Source of the DNA: DASPKM01 sp035628135
Lineage (GTDB): Bacteria; Bacteroidota; Bacteroidia; Chitinophagales; Chitinophagaceae
DNA: 64,000 nt
Assembly: GCA_035628135.1 (NCBI GenBank)
Contig: DASPKM010000009.1
Location: 383,073 to 447,072, forward strand
Direction of reading: 5' to 3'
Below the pieces are notes generated by a model. That model was given only the letters and a program-made list of their open reading frames with translations. It was not told the origin of the DNA and did not search any database. This document shows positions 41,694-49,951 of the stretch, piece by piece. The position numbers and the translations under genes are program-made. Within the stretch, counting starts at the first letter, position 1, and each line of letters begins with the position of its first letter.

Positions 41694-42725
41694 ATGAAGG
41701 AACGATTGTTTGGCAATATCGATGGCTCGCCCATTACGGAATATACTTTATCCAATGCGGGGGGCATGCAGGTCGGCATCATCAACTATGGTGGCACGGT
41801 TACCAGGCTGCTCGTGCCTGATAAAAATGGTGAAATGGGAGATGTGGTATTGGGTTATGCATCACTGAATGGCTATTTGCAGCAGGACAATCCTTATTTC
41901 AATTCCCTAATCGGGCGTTATGCCAACCGCATTGCCAATGCACGTTTTACCCTCGATGGAAAAGAATACACGCTGGCCCCAAACAACAATGGCAACAGCC
42001 TGCACGGGGGCTATAAGGGATATGATAAGGTGATCTGGGATGCTGAAAAATTAAATGACACCAGTCTTAAGCTAACTTATGTAAGCAACGATGGAGAAGA
42101 AGGTTATCCCGGCAACCTGCATATAACGGTGATCTATACCCTAACCAGCGACAATGGCCTGCAGATCGATTACTTCGCCACTACGGACCAGGCAACGCCC
42201 ATCAATCTTACCAGCCATTGCTATTTCAATTTATCTGCAGGCAAGGACCCTGCCATTCTGAACCACCGCCTGCAACTGAACGCCTCGAAATATACGGTGG
42301 CCGACGATGCCCTGGTACCGACCGGCGAACTGGCCGATGTGCAGGGCGGGCCCATGGACTTTACCACAGAAAAACTGATCGGCGATGACATACAACAGGT
42401 AAAAGGAGGTTACGATCACAACTGGGTGCTGGACAACAACGGAAATACGCTGGAAAAGGCGGCCACCTTATATGAACCGGTCAGCGGCCGGTACATGGAA
42501 GTATACACCACCCAGCCGGGCATACAATTTTACTCGGGCAATTTTTTAAACGGCATCCTGCAGGACACCAAAAACGGACAGGTATATGGCAAGCATGCCG
42601 CCCTTTGCCTGGAAACCCAGCATTTTCCCGACAGTCCGAACCAGCCGCATTTTCCAAATACCATCCTGCGGCCGGGCGAAGCCTACCGGCAAACCACGGT
42701 ATACAGGTTTTCAATTCAACCTTAA
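41694..42725 (+). CDS. galM: Aldose 1-epimerase (mutarotase)
   Basis: The 343-residue cytosolic protein matches galactose mutarotase: INYGGTVTRLLVPDKNG, FNSLIGRYANRIANARFTL, NNGNSLHGGYKGYDKVIWD, LTSHCYFNLSAG and GGYDHNWVLDNNG, ending with CLETQHFPDSPNQPHFPN. The histidines in LHGG and TSHCYFNL and the late glutamate in CLETQHFPDSP are the catalytic set. It interconverts alpha and beta anomers of aldoses and, divergent from rhaT, probably supplies the anomer used by the rhamnose isomerase. No signal peptide. Confidence 0.92.
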   Translation: MKERLFGNIDGSPITEYTLSNAGGMQVGIINYGGTVTRLLVPDKNGEMGDVVLGYASLNGYLQQDNPYFNSLIGRYANRIANARFTLDGKEYTLAPNNNGNSLHGGYKGYDKVIWDAEKLNDTSLKLTYVSNDGEEGYPGNLHITVIYTLTSDNGLQIDYFATTDQATPINLTSHCYFNLSAGKDPAILNHRLQLNASKYTVADDALVPTGELADVQGGPMDFTTEKLIGDDIQQVKGGYDHNWVLDNNGNTLEKAATLYEPVSGRYMEVYTTQPGIQFYSGNFLNGILQDTKNGQVYGKHAALCLETQHFPDSPNQPHFPNTILRPGEAYRQTTVYRFSIQP

Positions 42726-42742
42726 CGCGTGAGCTAACCACA

Positions 42743-42818
42743 CCCATACCCATATACCCACACCCTTACCCTTACTGCTCCTCGCTACTCAGTATCCGTT
42801 TCCCGTTTCCCCTAACCC
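42743..42818 (-). other. G-quadruplex-capable tract (C-rich on plus strand)
   Basis: On the plus strand CCC runs occur at 42743, 42749, 42757, 42763 and 42769, with spacers of 3 to 5 bases. Three more C runs follow at 42802, 42809 and 42816. The minus strand is therefore GGG-N3-GGG-N5-GGG-N3-GGG-N3-GGG, a textbook G-quadruplex pattern. It lies in the 220-base gap between galM and the DUF2130 gene, which otherwise holds no gene. Confidence 0.6.
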
Positions 42819-42945
42819 TTCCACACCTTTTAGCCGACATGATCCGGACATAAACACCACGATTTCTATCCACATGTGTTATCATCTTCTGTTGGCCCAT
42901 AAGCAGGCCTTTCAATATATTCGTGCTCTTAGTAAAAACCGAACT

Positions 42946-44118
42946 ATGGCAACTGATATCAAATGCCCGAGCTGTGGCGAACTGTTTGCGCTGGGAGAGG
43001 CGGAGGCAGAGGAGTACAAGAAGGAATTGCAGCAGAAGATGACGGCTTACGTGAAACAAAAAGAAGATGAATTCAGGCGCAAAACGGAGGACCTGGAGCG
43101 GCAGAGATCGGCCATGGAAGCGGCTGCCTTAAAAAAAGCATCGGAAGAACTGGCCGCCCAGTTGAAGGCCATGGAAGACGAATCCCGCCTGAAAAGCCTG
43201 CAACTGCAGGAAATGCAAAAAAAAGAACTGGAATTCCTGCGCGAAAAGAACGAATTGGAACAACGCAGCCGCAACCTTGACATAGAAATAGAAAAAAGAC
43301 TGCTGGAAGACCGCAAAAAGATAGAACAGGAAACCATGCTCCGCGAATCACAGTTGTTCGACATGCGCATGAAGGAAAAAGAACTGCAGCTGGAAAGCAT
43401 GAAACGGACCATCGAAGAGCTGAAAAGAAAAAGCGAGCAGGGCCTCACCCAGGCGCAGGGCGAAGCACAGGAACTGATGCTGGAAAAGCTCCTCGGTGAA
43501 CACTTCCCCTTCGATAGCATCGAGGAGGTAGGCAAGGGCATAGAGGGCGCGGACTGCATACATGTAGTGCGCAACATCTCCGGCAAGGAATGCGGCAAGA
43601 TCATTTACGAAAGCAAGCGCACCAAGGGCTGGAGCAGCGCATGGGTGGAAAAACTAAAGAATGACATGCGCAGCACCCAGGCCGACCTGGCAATACTGGT
43701 TACGCAAACCTTTCCCAAGGGCATGGATTGCTTTGGCGAAAAAGAAGGCGTGTGGGTCTGTTCTTTCAAAGAGGTCATCGGGCTTTCTACCGCCCTTCGA
43801 CATGCCATCATCAGGATTGCGGAAACGAAAAGATCGGAAGAGAACAAAGGCGAAAAAATGCAGATGCTGTACAACTATCTTACCGGCATCGAATTCCGCC
43901 AGCACGTGGAAGCCATCCTCGAAAGCTTCCTTTCCATGAAACAATCGATCACCAGGGAACGTGTGCAAATGGAAAAGATCTGGAAGGAACGCGAAAAACA
44001 ATTGGATAAAGTATTGCTCAATACCTCGGGACTGTTCGGTTCCATAAAAGGCATTGCCGGCGCATCGGTAGAAGACATTCCGCTGCTGGAAACCGCGCAG
44101 GATGAAGATGCTGCTTAA
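42946..44118 (+). CDS. DUF2130 protein: zinc ribbon, coiled coil, nuclease-like domain
   Basis: The ATG at 42946 gives 390 residues; the upstream extension to 42874 is outside the family. The start IKCPSCGELFALGEAEAEEY looks like half a zinc ribbon. Residues 25-200 form a long charged coiled coil rich in Lys/Glu (KEDEFRRKTEDLERQRSAME). About residues 205-340 hold the DUF2130 domain with GADCIHVVRNISGKE, then IIYESKRTKGWSSAWVEKL. The D...ExK spacing resembles a PD-(D/E)xK nuclease core. Function unknown. Its 3' end overlaps a convergent regulator gene by 4 bases. Confidence 0.85.
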   Translation: MATDIKCPSCGELFALGEAEAEEYKKELQQKMTAYVKQKEDEFRRKTEDLERQRSAMEAAALKKASEELAAQLKAMEDESRLKSLQLQEMQKKELEFLREKNELEQRSRNLDIEIEKRLLEDRKKIEQETMLRESQLFDMRMKEKELQLESMKRTIEELKRKSEQGLTQAQGEAQELMLEKLLGEHFPFDSIEEVGKGIEGADCIHVVRNISGKECGKIIYESKRTKGWSSAWVEKLKNDMRSTQADLAILVTQTFPKGMDCFGEKEGVWVCSFKEVIGLSTALRHAIIRIAETKRSEENKGEKMQMLYNYLTGIEFRQHVEAILESFLSMKQSITRERVQMEKIWKEREKQLDKVLLNTSGLFGSIKGIAGASVEDIPLLETAQDEDAA

Positions 44119-44642
44119 ACCTTTCTGTCCAAATAATAAAAAATGAGGTACACCACGGAAAATGCCGCGATAATAATAGCCCATCCCTGTCCGCGGCTTA
44201 TAGAGCCCACTCCATAAATAGAACCTAAGGCAATCAAAGCGGCAATGCCGCCCGCTATCCATGGCGGTATCGGGTGCCTGCGTTGCGGCGTGCGCCGCTC
44301 CACCTTCATGCTCTTTCCATGTTCATGCTCTATGAATTGCACTGGCACCTTGAGGCGATAGCCTTTTCTTGGAATGGTTTCAATAACCCTTGGATGTTGG
44401 GGATCATCGTTGAATACTTTGCGCAGCTGCGAAATGCACCGGCTGATAGAATCCTCCGTAACGATCATGTCCGGCCACACTTCTTTAAAAATTTCTTCCT
44501 TCGAAATCGTCTGTTCCGCATTTTCGGCCAGCAGCGTCAGCAGGCTCATGGTCTTCGACTCCAGCTTCAGCGTTTTATCTTTAGTAATAATCTCGTTTCC
44601 GTCAGGGTTTACCGTAAAATCGTCTATAACAAATTTCCGCAT
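44115..44642 (-). CDS. Membrane-anchored winged-helix (OmpR/CadC-like) regulator
   Basis: The ATG at 44642 gives 175 residues; a TTG at 44648 is the only earlier start. Residues 1-105 are an OmpR/PhoB-type winged helix: KFVIDDFTVNPDGNEII, SKEEIFKEVWPDMIVTED and SISRCISQLRKVFNDDP, with the wing RVIETIPRKGYRLKVPV. A basic Arg/His linker follows, then two transmembrane helices (about 129-150 and 155-173) with almost no periplasmic loop. Like CadC/ToxR it would bind DNA from the membrane, but without a sensor domain. It starts 7 bases after the stop of a serine hydrolase gene, so the two are probably co-expressed and functionally linked. Confidence 0.85.
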   Translation of the reverse strand: MRKFVIDDFTVNPDGNEIITKDKTLKLESKTMSLLTLLAENAEQTISKEEIFKEVWPDMIVTEDSISRCISQLRKVFNDDPQHPRVIETIPRKGYRLKVPVQFIEHEHGKSMKVERRTPQRRHPIPPWIAGGIAALIALGSIYGVGSISRGQGWAIIIAAFSVVYLIFYYLDRKV

Positions 44643-44649
44643 AGGCAAG

Positions 44650-45708
44650 TCAGTTTCTGTCCAAAGCTAGATCAATCGCCCCGATTATGGCCGGCTCTAT
44701 CCTTTCCTTGGGAAAGGCGCTGTTGTTGGTAAACAACACAAAACCCAGGTTATGATCGAGCCAATGGCAATACGCCGAGCTGAAGATATTATTAGCCCCA
44801 GATGAGCGTATTATCCTGTTTCCCTGTTTGGTCTTTCGCGTCATGGCCGCGATCATCAGGTCTTTTTGTTCACGCGGCAATAATTCCGATTTCAGCAAAG
44901 CATCAAAAAATCGCTGCAGGTCTGTGGTAGTGGTCAGCATACCGCCATTGGCTTTCAGGTACCACGAGGGCCCATCAGGCCCATAATAATCGGTTACTGT
45001 GCCCCACTGTTTTTGTTTGAGCATTCCACAGGCAAGCTTCTCTTTCCTGGAAACCGTATAGCCCGTATGTTTCATGTTCAAAGGCCTGAAGAACTCCTGT
45101 TGCAGGTAAGCTTCATAGTCCTTGCCCGAAACCGTTTCAATGATATAGCCCAACAATGAAAATCCCGCATTCGAGTATTGTGTTTTTTCCCCGGGCTGAA
45201 ACAATAGCGTGGAGGCTTTGATCTTTTGCATCAACGAATCCCTCGAAATATAGGTTTCATCCAGGCCAAGGTCCTCTTTCAGGCCGGATTGATGCATGAG
45301 CAGGTGCACAATGGTGATGCCTGCCTTGTCTTCGGGCCACCCGGGCACCAGGTCTTTCACCTTCGATTGCAGGCCCAGCTTTTGATTTTGTACCAGGCGC
45401 AGGATGGCGGCGCCGGTAATGGATTTGGTAATAGAGCCCATATCGTACAGCAGGCCGGTCCGGGTTTTTTTATTCCGGCAATCGCTGTAACCATACCCCT
45501 TATTTAATAGCACGTCGTCGGCGCTTAATAATAAGATGGTCCCGGAAAATCCTTGCTGTTCGGCGGCGGTAAGCATAGAATCTATGCGTTGCTTCAAGCC
45601 GGGCAGGTTAAGATCGTCCTGGTATGGCTGGGCGATGGCGGAAAGGCCGATCAAAACCGGTAACAATATCCCGGGCAGCAGCTTTGCGTAGCGCAGAATG
45701 GTTGGCAT
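44650..45708 (-). CDS. Secreted serine hydrolase, class C beta-lactamase family
   Basis: The 352-residue protein has a signal peptide (to about residue 27). The penicillin-binding-protein/class C beta-lactamase motifs are present: SxxK in MGSITKSITGAAI, the YxN motif in TQYSNAGFSLLGYI, and a KxG-like region SSGANNIFS. The family includes esterases and D-aminopeptidases as well as beta-lactamases; the substrate cannot be told. The ATG at 45708 begins MPTILRYAKL. It lies immediately upstream of a membrane-bound winged-helix regulator (7-base gap). Confidence 0.87.
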   Translation of the reverse strand: MPTILRYAKLLPGILLPVLIGLSAIAQPYQDDLNLPGLKQRIDSMLTAAEQQGFSGTILLLSADDVLLNKGYGYSDCRNKKTRTGLLYDMGSITKSITGAAILRLVQNQKLGLQSKVKDLVPGWPEDKAGITIVHLLMHQSGLKEDLGLDETYISRDSLMQKIKASTLLFQPGEKTQYSNAGFSLLGYIIETVSGKDYEAYLQQEFFRPLNMKHTGYTVSRKEKLACGMLKQKQWGTVTDYYGPDGPSWYLKANGGMLTTTTDLQRFFDALLKSELLPREQKDLMIAAMTRKTKQGNRIIRSSGANNIFSSAYCHWLDHNLGFVLFTNNSAFPKERIEPAIIGAIDLALDRN

Positions 45709-45797
45709 ATTTTCTTTTGAAACAAAAGAACAGCGCGCCGGGTTAACAGGGGGTGTGGAATTCCCGATCTTTTCCTGATGTTATGCCGATGAAAGGC

Positions 45798-46439
45798 CTA
45801 AACAGCCGTTGCCAGCCAGCTCAATGCAAATTTTTCGAGGAAAACCGTCTGTAATTTCAGCAGCCTCGCCTTCTCCTTGCTGAAAAGAAAATCCGTAAAA
45901 ATGCAGTTGCGGATCTCGTCGCGGTAAATAGCCTGCAATTGCATATGCCTGCGGAAATCGACTTGGCCATTGCCATGCCATTTGAACATGGCCTCTTTAC
46001 AACTCCACATCAGGGTGAATTTCAAAAGGTCAGGCATATCAACCCGGAATTGCTGGATAATGCCGGCCTCGATGGTATTGATGAATTTGTCTTTTACCTT
46101 CCCCACGCGTTCGGCTACCAGCTCGATATCTATTCCTACGCGTTTGTCGCGGCTTACGATGGCGGCGGCAAAATCGCCGCAGTGGGAAATTGAAAAATGA
46201 TAGGCTTCGTTAGCCAGGAAAGGCTTGAGCGTATCGGCGATGCGGATGAGCTCATACGGAAAATCCGGGAACAGGTACCTAAGCAAATGACGGCCGGCAA
46301 GGTGCTGTACACGCTTGTGGGGATGCGTGATCTCATTTTGCAGGGGGACGGTCTGGAGAAAAAAGTTTTCCGATTCCTCTATTTTCCAAATCCCGATTTT
46401 GGTATGCCTGTCGATAGTTTGTTGATAAAATAAAGGCAT
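45798..46439 (-). CDS. 4'-phosphopantetheinyl transferase, Sfp-like
   Basis: The 213-residue cytosolic protein has the two PPTase signatures: FSISHCGDFAAAIVSRDKRVGIDIE in outline, with GIDIE about residue 114, and WSCKEAMFKWHG (WxxKEAxxK). RHLLRYLF in the N-terminal half is the usual substrate-side helix. It transfers phosphopantetheine from CoA to a carrier-protein serine in fatty-acid, polyketide or peptide synthesis. No synthase gene lies nearby in the window, so it may act as the cell's general carrier-protein activator. It diverges from dcd across 70 bases. Confidence 0.88.
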   Translation of the reverse strand: MPLFYQQTIDRHTKIGIWKIEESENFFLQTVPLQNEITHPHKRVQHLAGRHLLRYLFPDFPYELIRIADTLKPFLANEAYHFSISHCGDFAAAIVSRDKRVGIDIELVAERVGKVKDKFINTIEAGIIQQFRVDMPDLLKFTLMWSCKEAMFKWHGNGQVDFRRHMQLQAIYRDEIRNCIFTDFLFSKEKARLLKLQTVFLEKFALSWLATAV

Positions 46440-46474
46440 GCGCGAATTTCTGATTTTTGGTGTATGATTTTAGA

Positions 46475-46482
46475 TTTATTTG
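46475..46482 (+). promoter_or_regulatory. Weak -7-like box upstream of dcd
   Basis: TTTATTTG matches the TAnnTTTG consensus at 7 of 8 positions, 27 bases upstream of the ATG at 46510. A TTG at 46457-46459 lies 15 bases upstream, somewhat closer than typical for a -33 element. Low confidence. Confidence 0.25.
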
Positions 46483-46509
46483 CAGGAAATATCAAACCGA
46501 ACAACCAGT

Positions 46510-47046
46510 ATGATCCTTTCCGATAACCGTATTTTAGAAGAAATAGACAAAGGCACTATTAAAATTGAACCGTATTCGCGTGAATGCCTGGGGAGTAATT
46601 CGTACGATGTGCACCTTGGCCAATGGCTGGCCACCTACCGCGAGCACATCCTTGACTCGAAAAAGCACAACGAGATCGAGTATTTCGAAATCCCCGAAGA
46701 AGGCTTTGTGCTCTATCCCCATATTTTTTACCTGGGCGTAACGCTGGAATACACTGAAACACATGCGCACGTGCCGTTCCTGGAGGGCAAGTCGTCTACC
46801 GGCCGGCTGGGCATCGACATACACGCTACCGCCGGTAAGGGCGACGTTGGATTTTGCGGCAACTGGACTTTGGAAATTTCTGTAAAGCAGCCCGTGAAAG
46901 TGTACAGGGGCATGCCGGTGGGACAACTTATTTATTTTCCCGTTGATGGTGAAATAGCCGTCAAGTACAACCAGAAAAAAGACGCCAAGTACAGCGGCCA
47001 GCCTAACAGGCCTGTGGAGAGTATGATGTGGAAGAATAAATTCTGA
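46510..47046 (+). CDS. dcd: dCTP deaminase
   Basis: The ATG at 46510 gives 178 residues; the frame could extend to 46480 but the family starts MILSDNRI. The signature GKSSTGRLG (SSTGR at residues 95-99) and the catalytic region GDVGFCGNWTLEI with Glu122 are complete. The enzyme hydrolyses dCTP to dUTP, providing dUMP for thymidylate synthesis. It lies in a divergent pair with a phosphopantetheinyl transferase and converges on a DUF3810 gene; the 59-base gap contains a perfect 12-bp palindrome (47066-47077) that may help end both transcripts. Confidence 0.93.
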   Translation: MILSDNRILEEIDKGTIKIEPYSRECLGSNSYDVHLGQWLATYREHILDSKKHNEIEYFEIPEEGFVLYPHIFYLGVTLEYTETHAHVPFLEGKSSTGRLGIDIHATAGKGDVGFCGNWTLEISVKQPVKVYRGMPVGQLIYFPVDGEIAVKYNQKKDAKYSGQPNRPVESMMWKNKF

Positions 47047-47065
47047 TGAATCCGAAAGCGTTCAA

Positions 47066-47077
47066 ATGTTTAAACAT
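47066..47077. terminator. Palindrome between convergent dcd and DUF3810 genes
   Basis: ATGTTTAAACAT is perfectly self-complementary and is flanked by CGTT and AACG, which extend the symmetry with a 3-base gap. It is AT-rich, so as a terminator it would be weak. The position between two convergent stops suggests that role, but a protein-binding site is also possible. Confidence 0.3.
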
Positions 47078-47105
47078 ATAAACGGATACATCCATTACGT
47101 GTATT

Positions 47106-48179
47106 TTATATCCTCCCATACTTACGATAATATGCAATTACCCACGCAACCACTTCGTCATAACTCAATATTCCCTGGGGTTGTTCATTGGCCTTAAGAT
47201 ATTGACCGTATAATATTCGGATAATAGGCTCGAAAGGATTTTCATATTTCTTATAAAAATCGCGCAGCGCCCGCAGATCTTGTTTTGCAAGCTCAGGCAA
47301 ACGGGCATGCAGGCTTTTTGCAAGCGATGAATCACGCACCGCCAGGTTGCGTGCGGCATAAATGTACAAGTCGAAGTAAACCGAATAACGAACAGCAGGA
47401 TCATCTGAATCACGCGCCACGAGATAACCCACAAAATTGGCTTCATTCTCCTTCGCAAATCCCAATTGATGCCCTATTTCATGACTGGTTGTAAACGGCT
47501 GCTGCGTCATCGGCACCGTGGTATTCACCTGGGCTTCGCCCGAGAATGGATTGTAATAACCGGTATACCCCAGGTAATTGCCCAGGTAGCTGTACAACGA
47601 TGGTTTTACAGAAGGCCTCCTGTATCTGAGGAAGGGAAGCGTTGGTTGTACTTTTTCGTATGCTGCTATTGCCTGCCCGAACAATACCCGTTTTTTGTAA
47701 AGCGCATCGCGCCGCGCCAATGCCATCGTGTCCAATTGGTGCAATTGGTCGATGCTTGCATTCACCAGCATCGCAAGCTCTTCGGTTGTATAGGACGTTA
47801 CCAGCAAATCCAATTGCCGCGCAATGCCCACACGATTGTAATTAAGTCCCCACAATCCATTAAACAAAATATAAATCCATACCACTGTAAACGCGATCCT
47901 TCTCCATACCCTCAGCCAATATTCCGTCCTTGCCTCTTTTCTTGCGATCCTTCTTATCATCAGCACCACCCCTCTTATCAGATATAATACGGCCCACGCA
48001 TACAACAAATCGCCCACGCTAAATGGGACCCATCCGAATAAAAATCGCTGGATAATCGAAACAACCGGGTAAATGCCATGCGTATAATATTTTTCCACCG
48101 CTTCCGGAAAAAAAGCGAATACCCTGATAGCTGTTCCTATCGCCAGCAAAAGAATAAGTCGGTTGCTCTTTGAAACCAT
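47106..48179 (-). CDS. DUF3810 membrane zinc-protease-like protein
   Basis: The ATG at 48179 gives 357 residues; the frame to 48248 adds a non-hydrophobic extension. Three transmembrane helices lie in the N-terminal 120 residues (LILLLAIGTAIRVFAFF, YPVVSIIQRFLFGWVPF, FTVVWIYILFNGLWGLNY). The rest is a large extracytoplasmic domain with an HExxH motif in TTSHEIGHQLGFAKENEANF and several conserved Arg/Tyr residues. DUF3810 proteins are Bacteroidota-specific and probably membrane metalloproteases, but no substrate is known. It diverges from the carboxylase gene by 71 bases. Confidence 0.85.
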   Translation of the reverse strand: MVSKSNRLILLLAIGTAIRVFAFFPEAVEKYYTHGIYPVVSIIQRFLFGWVPFSVGDLLYAWAVLYLIRGVVLMIRRIARKEARTEYWLRVWRRIAFTVVWIYILFNGLWGLNYNRVGIARQLDLLVTSYTTEELAMLVNASIDQLHQLDTMALARRDALYKKRVLFGQAIAAYEKVQPTLPFLRYRRPSVKPSLYSYLGNYLGYTGYYNPFSGEAQVNTTVPMTQQPFTTSHEIGHQLGFAKENEANFVGYLVARDSDDPAVRYSVYFDLYIYAARNLAVRDSSLAKSLHARLPELAKQDLRALRDFYKKYENPFEPIIRILYGQYLKANEQPQGILSYDEVVAWVIAYYRKYGRI

Positions 48180-48250
48180 ATCGCGGTGGAATTTTTGTTC
48201 CGGGGTACAATGATACAATCTGTATTTTGCATTCTTAAGCAAAGGCATTC

Positions 48251-49879
48251 ATGAACCTGGAATTCAACAAGCACGAAGACGCCGCGCGGCTGGCCCTAAG
48301 CGAACTGCGCCAAAAGAAAGCGCAGGTGGCCCTGGGCGGCGGCAAAAAAGCAATCGAAAAACAAAAAGAAAAAAACAAGCTCACCGCAAGGGAGCGCATC
48401 GAATACCTGCGCGATAAGGACAAGCCCTTTATCGAGATCGGTTCATTTGCCGGTTACGAAATGTATGAAGCAGAAGGTGGTTGTCCCGCAGGCGGCACCG
48501 TTGCGGGCATCGGGCATGTATCAGGACGGCAATGCGTGATTGTGGCGAACGACCAAACGGTAAAGGCCGGCGCATGGTTTCCCATCACCGGCAAAAAAAA
48601 CCTGCGCATGCAGGAGATCGCAATGGAAAACCGCCTGCCGATCATCTACATCGTTGACAGCGCGGGCGTATACCTTCCCATGCAGGATGAGATCTTTCCC
48701 GACAAAGAGCACTTCGGCCGCATCTTCCGCAACAATGCGCGCATGAGCGCCATGGGCATTTCACAAATCGCTGCGGTGATGGGCGCTTGTGTTGCGGGCG
48801 GCGCTTACCTGCCCATCATGAGCGATGAAACCCTGATGGTAGAAGGCAACGGTTCTATTTTTTTAGCAGGGCCTTACCTGGTTAAAGCAGCCATTGGCGA
48901 AGACATCGACGTTGAAACCCTTGGCGGCGCGGTTACCCATACCGAGATCAGTGGAATAGCAGATTATAAATTCAAAACAGAACAGGAATGCCTTGACCAG
49001 GTAAAACGCATCGTGTCGAAAATGGCGGCGCCTGCATCTGCCGGGTTCGACCGCATCAAAAGCAAGCCTCCCAAAAAAAATCCTGAAGACTTATATGGCA
49101 TCGTGCCTGCCGACAGTTCCAAGCCCTTCGACATGCTCGAAGTGATCGAGCGTATTGTGGACGATTCGGCGATCGATGAATTTAAGGCCGACTATGGCAA
49201 GACAATCATCTGCGGTTATGCGAGGATCGATGGCTGGGCCGTAGGCATCGTGGCCAATCAACGCAAGATCGTAAAGACCAGGAAAGGCGAGATGCAGATG
49301 GGTGGTGTCATTTACAACGACAGCGCCGATAAGGCTGCCCGCTTTATCATGAACTGCAACCAGAAGAGGATCCCGCTGGTGTTCCTGCAGGATGTTACCG
49401 GTTTTATGGTTGGCAGCCGCAGCGAGCACGCAGGCATTATCAAAGACGGAGCAAAAATGGTGAATGCGGTGGCCAATTCAGTGGTGCCCAAGTTTACAGT
49501 CATTGTAGGCAATTCATACGGTGCGGGTAACTATGCAATGTGCGGCAAGGCTTATGATCCGCGCTTCATTTACGCATGGCCCACGGCTAAAATAGCGGTA
49601 ATGGGCGGCGACCAGGCCGCGAAAACACTGTTGCAGATACAGGTGAATGCTATGAAAACCAAAGGAAAAGCCATCAGCCCGGAAGATGAAAAAGCATTGC
49701 TTGATGAGATCAGGGGCAGGTACAACCGCCAGACCACTCCTTACTATGCGGCTGCCCGCCTTTGGATAGATGAAATCATAGACCCCGCGGCAACCCGCGA
49801 AGCGCTCGCGGAAGGTTTGAAAGCAGCCGATCAAAACCCGGAGATCCAACATTTTATGACCGGTGTATTCCAGGTATAA
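48251..49879 (+). CDS. Acyl-CoA carboxylase beta subunit, methylcrotonyl-CoA carboxylase type
   Basis: The 542-residue cytosolic protein has the carboxyltransferase fold: KNKLTARERIEYLRDKDKPF, ANDQTVKAGAWFPITGKKNL, IVDSAGVYLPMQDEIFPDKE, HFGRIFRNNARMSAMGISQI, VMGACVAGGAYLPIMSDETL and GSIFLAGPYLVKAAIGE. The C-terminal half includes VVPKFTVIVGNSYGAGNYAM. The PMQDEIFPDKEHFGRIF region is closer to methylcrotonyl-CoA carboxylase beta subunits than to propionyl-CoA carboxylase. It transfers carboxyl from biotin to an acyl-CoA. No biotin-carboxylase or carrier gene is adjacent, so its partner is elsewhere. Confidence 0.88.
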   Translation: MNLEFNKHEDAARLALSELRQKKAQVALGGGKKAIEKQKEKNKLTARERIEYLRDKDKPFIEIGSFAGYEMYEAEGGCPAGGTVAGIGHVSGRQCVIVANDQTVKAGAWFPITGKKNLRMQEIAMENRLPIIYIVDSAGVYLPMQDEIFPDKEHFGRIFRNNARMSAMGISQIAAVMGACVAGGAYLPIMSDETLMVEGNGSIFLAGPYLVKAAIGEDIDVETLGGAVTHTEISGIADYKFKTEQECLDQVKRIVSKMAAPASAGFDRIKSKPPKKNPEDLYGIVPADSSKPFDMLEVIERIVDDSAIDEFKADYGKTIICGYARIDGWAVGIVANQRKIVKTRKGEMQMGGVIYNDSADKAARFIMNCNQKRIPLVFLQDVTGFMVGSRSEHAGIIKDGAKMVNAVANSVVPKFTVIVGNSYGAGNYAMCGKAYDPRFIYAWPTAKIAVMGGDQAAKTLLQIQVNAMKTKGKAISPEDEKALLDEIRGRYNRQTTPYYAAARLWIDEIIDPAATREALAEGLKAADQNPEIQHFMTGVFQV

Positions 49880-49951
49880 CTATTTTTTCTATTTTACTAA
49901 AATTGATTATTTTCACTCATCTTTCAACAACCAAACTAACTAGGGACGCTT

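Noticed and set aside
43047..43604. 185-residue Ser/Phe-rich frame on the minus strand
   Set aside because: It is the antisense of the Lys/Glu coiled coil of the DUF2130 gene, which forces Ser/Phe-rich shadow frames.
42946..44118. DUF2130 gene as part of an anti-phage island
   Set aside because: Neighbours are housekeeping genes; there is no restriction, toxin, reverse-transcriptase or integrase gene nearby.
44650..45708. Serine hydrolase as a true beta-lactamase resistance gene
   Set aside because: SxxK and YxN motifs only place it in the broad class C family; there is no evidence of lactam activity.
45798..46439. Phosphopantetheinyl transferase as the edge of a polyketide or peptide synthase cluster
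   Set aside because: No carrier-protein, ketosynthase or adenylation gene lies within the window on either side.
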